From the NCBI GenBank assembly GCA_003054655.1, contig QAYZ01000006.1:1-32314 (forward strand): a stretch of DNA of 32,314 nt. Reading direction: 5' to 3'. A model generated the notes under the pieces. The model saw only the letters and a list, made by a program, of their open reading frames with translations, made no database searches and was not told where the DNA came from. Of this stretch, positions 26,009 to 32,314 are shown in pieces. The position numbers and the translations under genes were made by a program. Positions within the stretch are counted from its first letter, which is position 1. Each line of letters starts with the position of its first letter. Source of the DNA: Spartobacteria bacterium LR76 (GTDB taxonomy: Bacteria > Verrucomicrobiota > Verrucomicrobiia > Chthoniobacterales > Terrimicrobiaceae).

Positions 26009-26902
26009 TTATCGCACGTCAGAACCGCGACGAAGACCGACATATCGACGGCGCAGAATGAATCCAAGCGCGGCCGTCCCCAACAGAAGCGAGGTGCCCG
26101 GCTCAGGAACAGTCTCCACAGTCAGATTGTTGAAGTTCGCAAAGTCCATTCCCGCGATCACAACAGAAGAAAATGACCCAAATGTTGTATCGCTTCCCGT
26201 AAAGATGGGAACTCCATTTGCGGCGAGCTCTATAGCTCCATTGTCACCTAACGAGAAGGTGAAGGTCGTCATTGGCGTTTCGCTGGTGGGGCCTGCCGGG
26301 ACAAAGTTAACCAGCCCCGGAGTCACATACAATGGAGGGAAGTATCCGCTATTCCCCGTCACGCCTGAAGCCGCCGCAAGATCGGAAGCATAAGCATTAT
26401 AATTCCACCAGGTCTGCCCCTGATCCACGGGGATGGAAACCTTCCTGATGAGGAGATAATTTGTATCAATGGCAAAGGTATATCCGTTTCGACCACTGGC
26501 GTCGAACACGCCGACCGTCTGGCGCGCCTGATTGTTCGACGAGATTAAATCTATCGTCAATTTGAAGTTGCTGATGGTCTCCAGCAACGAACGCTGAATG
26601 ACTCCGTTTCCCAAGGACGCAAACGGAGCACCAGCTATCGCCGTGCTTGATGAAACCATGAAAGGAGAGTTTTCTGACAGGGTTGCCCAGTTCGCTCGTA
26701 GAGCAGCATCTGTGGAATAGTCAAAAGCATCCTGCAGAACCACGGTAGCTCGACTCATGCTCGGCAGGCAAACAGCGGCTGCTGCGCATAAACCAAAGAC
26801 GATCTGCCTGCCACGACCAGAGAACGGAAGAGTCCACTTCTGAGAAACGGCCTGAATGACGGGGGAGTTGCGATGTGTGTTCATATCAGAGGAGGCACCC
26901 AC
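26009..26902 (-). CDS. PEP-CTERM protein with a diverged jelly-roll domain
   Basis: 297 residues from a GTG at 26902 preceded by GAGGA; an ATG at 26884 is an alternative. The N-terminus is unusually long: about 30 polar residues, containing PVIQAVSQKW, precede the signal core IVFGLCAAAAVCLPSM, which is cut after SRA. Residues 53-260 contain VVLQDAFDYS and GVFDASGRNGYTF, a diverged version of the jelly-roll domain of its neighbours. The tail (from about 265) is a PEP-CTERM signal: VPEPG, hydrophobic SLLLGTAALGFIL, RRR, plus a short basic extension. Such tails are cut by exosortase and retained at or released from the surface; no exosortase gene is in this window. First gene of its operon, with operator and promoter at 26934-26963. 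Confidence 0.85.
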   Translation of the reverse strand: MGASSDMNTHRNSPVIQAVSQKWTLPFSGRGRQIVFGLCAAAAVCLPSMSRATVVLQDAFDYSTDAALRANWATLSENSPFMVSSSTAIAGAPFASLGNGVIQRSLLETISNFKLTIDLISSNNQARQTVGVFDASGRNGYTFAIDTNYLLIRKVSIPVDQGQTWWNYNAYASDLAAASGVTGNSGYFPPLYVTPGLVNFVPAGPTSETPMTTFTFSLGDNGAIELAANGVPIFTGSDTTFGSFSSVVIAGMDFANFNNLTVETVPEPGTSLLLGTAALGFILRRRYVGLRRGSDVR

Positions 26903-26955
26903 CTTCGTTCCTCGGCTTCAATCGGGCAAAGACATTGTATCTTATCGCGATTAGT
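26735..26955 (-). repeat. Promoter-leader repeat, copy 1 (PEP-CTERM gene)
   Basis: About 220 bases covering operator, -10 box, leader and the first 50 codons align without large gaps to 30065-30285. Shared landmarks are the operator, TCAGAGGAGG at 26885-26894 and the residues MGASS, PVI, QKW and SRAT. Confidence 0.75.
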
Positions 26956-26963
26956 ACGCCCAA
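26934..26963 (-). promoter_or_regulatory. Promoter with LacI-type operator O2 in its spacer
   Basis: On the minus strand, TTGGGC (26963-26958) and TACAAT (26939-26934) are 18 bases apart. The spacer is filled by the palindrome, whose + strand reading at 26940-26955 is TCTTATCGCGATTAGT (six of eight pairs symmetric). A repressor bound there would block RNA polymerase directly. The geometry, with the operator ending at the -10 box, is repeated exactly at the tannase gene. Confidence 0.65.
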
Positions 26964-26997
26964 GTCGTGACAACTCTCGCCCAGCAAGCTCGATATG

Positions 26998-27174
26998 TCA
27001 TCTGCAGTTCAAACATTCCACGCATTGAAGTTCCCGAAATATTCGTAACTTCATTCCACGAATAAGCCTGTCTGAATCGTTCAACTCAATGAGCTGAAGT
27101 CTATAGCGTTCCGATACCGGCAAGAGGCACGCCGGGCATTGATTGACTTGATAGCACACTTCTCCACCGGTCAT
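26998..27174 (-). CDS. Small cysteine-rich protein, possible zinc ribbon
   Basis: 58 residues from the ATG at 27174, which has GAGGTG seven bases before it; an ATG two codons earlier (27180) is possible. Cysteines are clustered at both ends: C-x5-CPAC near the N-terminus and CVECLNC just before the stop, with a charged helical middle (LIELNDSDRLIRGMKLR). Two CxxC pairs about 35 residues apart suggest metal binding, as in small zinc ribbons. It sits upstream of the PEP-CTERM operon on the same strand, ending about 35 bases before that promoter. I do not recognise the family. A chance ORF cannot be excluded. Confidence 0.42.
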   Translation of the reverse strand: MTGGEVCYQVNQCPACLLPVSERYRLQLIELNDSDRLIRGMKLRIFRELQCVECLNCR

Positions 27175-27180
27175 CGTCAT

Positions 27181-28503
27181 TCACCTCATACCATCTTACA
27201 CCCCAGCTTGAGCCAAAATTCCAGATGACTCGGGCACGAGTGCTACCTATAACGGCGAGAGAAGCGAGACTCACCGTGAAAGAAATGTCGGGTGAAACAA
27301 TAGCCCAGATTACTCAGGCCACATACAGACGGACAGATCGATGTTTCTCGAAAGATGTTCCGCGGTATCCGGTGGGAAGTATAAATTGTCAGACTCCTCG
27401 CTCTCCTACACAAAACGAAATCCACATCACACTCAAAAGAGCTGAATTTGACTGCTCCGCGCTCAGAGAGACCTACCCCACGTTGAAAATTTTCCAGCCA
27501 ACCGTAACCGCCGTGATGCCCGTACCTTTCCTTTCGCTCGTTGAAGGACGGCGATTGAGATACGCCAGTACTGACATCCACAATAGCCGCTCAAATTACG
27601 GCTGATTGTTTTGCTATCTCCCCATCATTTTCACCAACCCGCTCTCAATCAAATCCCGCGATTGCTTTTTTGGTGACGCAATCCATCGCGAGGAGCTCCT
27701 ACAGCACCTCTTGAAAAGTCCCGGTGGAGCAACGGGGAAACTTGTCGCGATTCTCAGCAACACCAAGTACCCGCTGAAGCTCTCTAGTGGCTTGGGTAAC
27801 ATGTACCGGAGGATATCGGCGTTGCTTCGTTGCACAGGCTGGCCCGGACGATCCCCTGTTCAGGAATGTCCGGCCCGTCAGAAAAGAGCGGGACCTACGC
27901 GGTCGATCTCGATTGAGCGAGGAAAATTACTCAATACGAGATCCACTTTCGGACTTTTCATAGAAGACAGCGAATTCACATCTTCCAACCGCATCGCCAC
28001 GCAACTTGGTCAGACCGTTCCAGCAGAGGATTGTCTTACGGCGTCTTTTGCTGAAGAACCGGCCGGGCAGTGGCGGCAGCTGCCAAGGGACTCACCCCTC
28101 CGAAAAACGGGTTACCATCGTCTTCGGTTTTCCAGAGAAAGATCAACGAGCCACGTCGCCAGTAGTTATTGCTTCCTTTGACTGCTGCAAGCCGCCGAGT
28201 GTCACCATTGGAAAACGAAACAAGCACGACGTCCCCGCATACCTAGCCCCCGTCCCGTCGTAGAGCACAATCATCGTCCCGGATTTCCCCGATTCGTCTA
28301 TGTACTCAGAATGAAAATCGATCAGGGTTCCTCTCTCGCTCAGCGCTGCCAAACTTGATACTTCTGATAGTCGAGGCAAAGTTCCGCACCGTCTCCGCCT
28401 CATTCGGCAAGCCGGAACAGACACATCACCAAACTCCGGGATGGCACAAAGCCAAACCTGCACTTGCAGCTTTCAGCGAATCAGCCCGTTCCCGCACTTC
28501 ACC
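27181..28503. other. 1.3 kb with no confident gene; probable decayed region
   Basis: Open frames up to 190 codons exist on both strands, but none has a recognisable domain or a convincing start. On the minus strand between about 28400 and 28036 two frames look protein-like and seem to join across a frameshift near 28225: GTMIVLYDGTGARYAG in one, then FSNGDTRRLAAVKGS and GSLIFLWKTEDDG in the next. This could be the wreck of a gene. It lies between the tannase and the PEP-CTERM operon, which share a duplicated leader. Confidence 0.4.
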
Positions 28504-30231
28504 CTACTCCGTTGCCGCCGGGCGGAATTTCTCCGCCACGGTCTCGACTCCACCGCGAGGGCCGTCCACAGCGTGGTAAGTCGACGTAACCGGGTCCCAT
28601 GCAGTTTTCTTCGGGTACGGGTAGACTGGCATCGACCACTCCTCCTTACCGTTGGCCATGCGCTTGCCGATGAGTTCGCCCGGTGCAACTCCTTTCTCGC
28701 GCCACGCTCTCACTGCGGCCAGCGTGTCGGGCGGATTGTTAATACCCGGACCGTCACCGTGGGCCATGCCCGGAATGAGGTAAAACCGCAGAAACTCTTG
28801 TGCCTTTTCCAGGCTGCCCTCACGGGCGACCACTCGCTCGAAATAGTCAATCGACGCCCAGCATGGCACGATGGAATCGACTGATCCCGCCATCATGATC
28901 ATCTTGCCACCGCGTTTGGCAAAGGCGCCCAAATCGTCGTTCTCCGCGTTCAGCCATGGTCCGAGCGCGGCGGAGTACGTGTCGATATCCGCGCCAAAGT
29001 TAATGTCGGAAAGGCTCTTTCCCGCGCCGAAGACCCAATTGAACAAATACAGGTGGCCATGCGACGCCCCTAGAGAGCTCCCAGGCGGCACCCCGCCAAA
29101 GATTCGCGCGCCCGTACCCTCCTGCGTCGGCCCGTCAAAAAGCTTCCGCAGCGCGTCAGCGTGTTCAGGCGTGAGCGTCGGGTCCTTTTTCAGCGCCAGC
29201 GCGATCACGGCCTCCTTGTCCTTCGCATCCCAGCGCGGATCGGAAACAAACTTCCCCGCCGCCACCGGCACCTCGCGCGGAGCCATGTATTCGTTCGCCG
29301 CCGCGATCACCGCAGCCTCCTGCTCTTGGGTAAAGGAACACTTGGCAAAGATCTGGTCATTCCATAGGAAGTATGCGTGCAACGGCGCGCGACAGTGCGC
29401 GGGGATGTGGGCTGCTATGCCATCGTAATCCTCCGGGAAACGCTGCGCCTCCTGCATGGCCTGCTGCCCGCCGGTCGACCCGCCATTGAAGTACGAAAAC
29501 TCTGGCCCGCGCCCGTAATACGCCCGCACGGCATCCTTGGCCACCACAGTCATGAGGTGGGTCGCGCGATAGCCGAAGTCGCGCCACACCTCGCGATTGC
29601 GCACGCCCGAATCGGGATTCGGCGCGGTGCCCATGTCGGTCGTAGCGACGGCGTATCCCTCCAGGGTCGACCACGCGAGCGAGCGGGAATTGATGATGCC
29701 CGCCGCCCCGCCGTTGCCGATTCCGAGGAATCGGCCGTTCCACTTTGGTTCATCGGGCAGCCAGATCTCCACCAGGATGCGTGATCCCCTCGCTGGGCGC
29801 AACTCAACCTTCATCTCCGCACGTGGAGGCAGGTTTGTAATAGGCAGGTTATCCGGGATTTCCATGGTTGGCGAATCGATATGCTCGACAGAGGTCACTA
29901 CCGCGCCAGGTATCTCCAACGAGCGCAATCGTGCCACTCGCTCCTCCAAACCGCCGCTCATCGTAGCAGCCTCTTGTGCGCTCGCCATATCAACTGTCAC
30001 CATGCCAGCCACAAAGGTCAAAACGATCACCTTCAAAATCCCGGGGAGACGAAGACTCTCTTCGACGCCTCGAAGAACCGATGTCGCCCGGCTCACACCT
30101 TTGAAACAGGCGCCTATGAGCGAACAGAAACCGATAAATATCTCAGTACAACTCCCAAACGCCCACTTTTGATAAACGGTCGGAATAACGGGGATTTTGC
30201 TATGTATTTTCACCTCAGAGGAGGCTCCCAC
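28504..30231 (-). CDS. Tannase/feruloyl esterase family protein with a captured leader
   Basis: 575 residues. The catalytic domain of the tannase/feruloyl esterase family spans about 90-560: FLGIGNGGAAG, then the nucleophile elbow GGSTGGQQAM (Ser252), Asp452 in AGSVDSIVP, and His491 in PGMAHGDGPG. The family acts on galloyl or feruloyl esters outside the cell. The Cys normally next to Ser and the Cys next to His are both Gly (251 and 492), so the usual disulfide of the CS-D-HC motif is absent. Residues 1-52 are homologous to the N-terminus of the PEP-CTERM protein at 26902. A second signal-peptide-like core (KVIVLTFVAGMVTV, then ASAQ) follows and could be used from a TTG at 30036. Which start is real is uncertain. 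Confidence 0.85.
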   Translation of the reverse strand: MGASSEVKIHSKIPVIPTVYQKWAFGSCTEIFIGFCSLIGACFKGVSRATSVLRGVEESLRLPGILKVIVLTFVAGMVTVDMASAQEAATMSGGLEERVARLRSLEIPGAVVTSVEHIDSPTMEIPDNLPITNLPPRAEMKVELRPARGSRILVEIWLPDEPKWNGRFLGIGNGGAAGIINSRSLAWSTLEGYAVATTDMGTAPNPDSGVRNREVWRDFGYRATHLMTVVAKDAVRAYYGRGPEFSYFNGGSTGGQQAMQEAQRFPEDYDGIAAHIPAHCRAPLHAYFLWNDQIFAKCSFTQEQEAAVIAAANEYMAPREVPVAAGKFVSDPRWDAKDKEAVIALALKKDPTLTPEHADALRKLFDGPTQEGTGARIFGGVPPGSSLGASHGHLYLFNWVFGAGKSLSDINFGADIDTYSAALGPWLNAENDDLGAFAKRGGKMIMMAGSVDSIVPCWASIDYFERVVAREGSLEKAQEFLRFYLIPGMAHGDGPGINNPPDTLAAVRAWREKGVAPGELIGKRMANGKEEWSMPVYPYPKKTAWDPVTSTYHAVDGPRGGVETVAEKFRPAATE

Positions 30232-30285
30232 GTTCAGTCCATTCCATTCCCTAGAGCAAAAACATTACAACTTATCACGATCAGT
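30065..30285 (-). repeat. Promoter-leader repeat, copy 2 (tannase gene)
   Basis: A diverged copy of 26735-26955, with the same start codon context, the same TCAGAGGAGG block (30215-30224), the same operator position and a homologous first 50 codons. Similarity fades where the tannase signal peptide begins (about 30065-30060). Confidence 0.75.
30264..30285 (-). promoter_or_regulatory. Promoter with LacI-type operator O3, tannase gene
   Basis: ACTTATCACGATCAGT on the + strand at 30270-30285, directly abutting a minus-strand -10 box TGTAAT (30269-30264). Six of eight arm positions are symmetric, and one central base differs from O1. The -35 is weak (CTGAAA, 16 bases from the -10). Confidence 0.6.
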
Positions 30286-30458
30286 TTTCAGCGTCACAAA
30301 AAGAAGCCGCAGTACGTTCTCAGAATGACGTTGTCGCTTCCTGCAAGCATGCTCAAAAATCCCTCCCTATAGGGCGCTCTGAACGGATTCTACTGCTAAA
30401 AAATACGACCTTTGAAGAAGAGGCATCCTGATCTGTCTCAAGCGGGCGTCCCATCCCG

Positions 30459-31308
30459 ATGATCAAATGCAATGCGCAGGCTCTCAACCAGCTCTTCCCG
30501 GCGAGTCTGTTCCGCCAGAATGAGATTATAGAGGAGCATCACGCCATGGATGGCTTCGGAAACCTCCCCGCGATGGATCCCGCCGATACCCTGTTGGATG
30601 CCAACGCCCAGGATCTGGCGGTAAATGCCAGGATCACTCAACCTAATCAACCTCCCCTGGAAGTGCTTCAATCCGGAGAGAGCTGGAGGTTCCCGCGCGC
30701 CTCCAGCAGTGATGCCACCCGTGTGATTCTCGATTTCGGAACGGTTCAAAATGGCTGGTTGTCCTTCAAGGCCTTTGGGCAAAAAGGGGGACGTTTCCTT
30801 TTTTCGTTTTTCGAGGCATTCGAAGACGGTCCTCCCTTGCGAATCAACTGGCCCGAAGCGTGCAATAACGCACTGAGCTACCACCTTCAGGACGGCTGGC
30901 AATCCTTCGAGAACTTCTACGCCTATGGATTTCGGTACGTTGCCATTCACTACACCGGAAAGAGCCCGGCTGATCTGAGGGACCTGTGCATGCTCACGGC
31001 AAATTGCGAAAATCTCCCGCAAGGCTCCTTTCGTTCGAACGACGTCACTCTCAACGCCATTTACTCTCTCTGCGAGCAGACAACCATTTCGGCCACCGAT
31101 GACACATTGACCGATTGTCCGACCTACGAAGCGGTGAATTGGAACTTTGACAACCGCCTCGGCGCGATGTCCAATCTGGAGACCTGCCGAAACATCGCGG
31201 TGCTGCGCAACAGCATCGAGCAATTTGCTCGGGATCCGCTCTACCCCGCGCTTGTGCGTTCCCATTGTCCCAGCATGTGGGATATTAGCATCCCGGTTTT
31301 CAGCCTGT
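30459..31308 (+). pseudogene. GH78-like alpha-L-rhamnosidase fragment, broken at both ends
   Basis: An internal part of a bacterial rhamnosidase. DFGTVQNGWLSFKAFG and YGFRYVAIHY come from the beta domain before the catalytic barrel. They are followed by SLCEQTTISATDDTLTDCPT, the family's 'DCP(S/T)xE' entry to the six-hairpin domain, with Asp and Glu in CPTYEAVNW. GH78 proteins are usually 700-1000 residues; here only about 280 remain. The 5' side has an in-frame TGA at 30429 and lacks the N-terminal domains. The 3' side ends in IS DNA near 31306, after which the frame adds a few foreign residues. No ribosome-binding site is evident. It indicates that the ancestral locus also attacked rhamnose-containing glycans. 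Confidence 0.8.
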
Positions 31309-32314
31309 GCTTGGGCCCCAGATTTAGGTCCGGATGATGTGAGAGGGTTTCCGGATTGTTGATGTTTTGCGATGAAGGTGGTGACGGAAGGAGGGCGTAG
31401 CCCGACTGGAGTCGACGCCTTCATCTTGGGCGACCTTGGCAAAGGCTCCCGGGGTTAGCAAGCCTAAGGATCAGTGCGGACGGGTTTCGTTGTAGTATTT
31501 GCGCCACTGATCAAACACATAGCGGGCTTCGCTGAGGGTATAGAGCAACTCGCGATCCAGGCATTCAACCCGGAACCTGCTGTTGAAGCTCTCGGCGTAT
31601 CCGTTTTGCCAGGGGCACCCTGGATCGATATAGATCGTCTTGATCTGGTGCTCGGCCAGCCACTGCTGGATGGACTTGGCGATGAACTCGGGGCCATTGT
31701 CGCTGCGGATGTACCGGGGTGTTCCGTGCTGCCGGATGGCCTCAGCCAGGATTTCCAGGACATCGGTGGCCCGGATGGCCCGGTCCGCATCGATGCGGTG
31801 GCATTCCCGGGTGTATTCGTCGATCAGGTTGAAGACACGCAACTTGCCGCCTCGCTGCGTATAGTCGCTCATGAAGTCCCAGCACCACACATGATTGCGG
31901 TACTGCGCTTTCTGGGGCAGTCCGGTCGACACCCCCTGCCTTCGCTGGCGCGGCTTCGGCGGCGGCACCTGCAACCCCTCCTCACGCCGCACCCGCTGCA
32001 CCTGCTTTTTGTTTATGCGATACCCTTTGTCGCGGAGCAACCGCGTGATCTTCTTGTACCCCATCGTTGGATGCTCCCCCGACATCCGTACGATTGCCTG
32101 CTCCAGCAGCCGTTGCCGATCCGATACTGGCCGGGGACGATACCTCATCGTCGAACGATGGAACCCCAGCCACCGACACGCTTTGCGCCCGGAACACCGC
32201 AGCGCGGCCTGCACCTTCTCGGCCAGACCGCGCTGCCGCTCCGGGCATAGCTGTTCAGTCCCAGGGAGTGCCGGTGCGGATCAGTTCTAAAGCGGTGAGG
32301 TTCCTTTTGGAAGG
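31306..32314 (-). mobile_element. IS3-family element, continuing past or truncated at the window end
   Basis: It holds an IS3-type orfB with the full DDE triad. The end next to the rhamnosidase fragment is placed near TGGGCCCCAGATTTAGG because the rhamnosidase homology stops there. The other inverted repeat and orfA are not in view. Between 32257 and 32314 the minus strand reads a frame ending RTGTPWD, which does not look like an IS3 orfA tail, so the element may be cut there as well. It differs from the element at 1909. Confidence 0.75.
31324..32214 (-). pseudogene. IS3-family transposase OrfB with an in-frame TGA
   Basis: GTG start at 32214. The first stop is TGA at 31473-31471, giving 247 residues ending YYNETRPH. 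All three catalytic residues are present: Asp in WCWDF, Asp in RSDNGPEF and Glu in NGYAESFN. The reading frame continues past the TGA with SLGLLTPGAFAKVA, which is the normal continuation of this family (RPHSSLGYLTP-like), and runs to a TAA at 31324. The TGA therefore replaces a Ser codon, as a nonsense change of TCA. Loss of the C-terminal 48 residues may or may not abolish activity. Confidence 0.75.

Noticed and set aside
27740-27755. ACTTGTCGCGATTCTC-like match to the operator consensus
   Set aside because: Only 12 of 16 positions fit and the right arm is lost. It lies in a region with no gene start nearby, so chance is the better explanation.
27225-28181. Open frames of 126 and 191 codons on the + strand
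   Set aside because: No recognisable domain, atypical composition and overlapping minus-strand frames; treated as part of the decayed or non-coding stretch.

Overview
The window looks like accessory chromosome from a Verrucomicrobiota bacterium, probably of the Chthoniobacter/Terrimicrobium kind (inference). The main evidence is a complete set of genes resembling the Verru_Chthon cassette (proteins D, B, C and A plus a TIGR02597-like domain). PEP-CTERM sorting tails, H-DG type pseudopilins, a sodium:solute symporter and a LacI-type regulator next to exported carbohydrate-active proteins also fit this phylum.

Layout. Positions 1-1316 hold ordinary GC-rich core genes (a HAD hydrolase and folB). 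A tRNA-Gly(GCC) with its own promoter and terminator follows at 1721-1840. Just after it lies a 3'-truncated IS3-family element (about 1909-2864). From 3097 to about 31300 runs a polysaccharide-degradation locus that is visibly less GC-rich. It ends in a GH78 rhamnosidase fragment cut by a second IS3-family element that continues to the window edge. The block between the tRNA and the second IS looks like an island or a much-rearranged locus.

Inside the locus: a sodium:solute symporter (3097-5394, minus), a lone pseudopilin (5779-6426, minus), a LacI-family regulator (6678-7877, plus) and an exported alpha/beta-hydrolase esterase (8145-9137, plus). Next comes a tightly overlapping seven-gene minus-strand operon (about 23457 down to 9203): a GH87-like exported beta-helix glycosidase, a 1373-residue multidomain exported protein, a PEP-CTERM/cassette-D fusion, cassette B, C and A, and a small exported protein. 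Upstream of it is a second minus-strand operon (26902 to 23751): a PEP-CTERM protein with a jelly-roll-like domain, a GH87/GH28-like beta-helix protein and another jelly-roll protein. Further up are a poorly coding 1.3 kb stretch and a tannase/feruloyl esterase (28504-30231).

How it may work together (inference). A 16-bp near-palindrome, consensus ACTTATCRCGATYAGT with a central CG typical of LacI-family operators, sits upstream of the regulator, the PEP-CTERM operon and the tannase. A half-site lies upstream of the GH87/cassette operon. The simplest reading is one LacI regulon that links import, secreted glycan and ester hydrolysis, and a surface pseudopilin-like assembly. The tannase promoter and leader are a diverged copy of those of the PEP-CTERM gene, so the tannase appears to have been recruited into the regulon by duplication and fusion.
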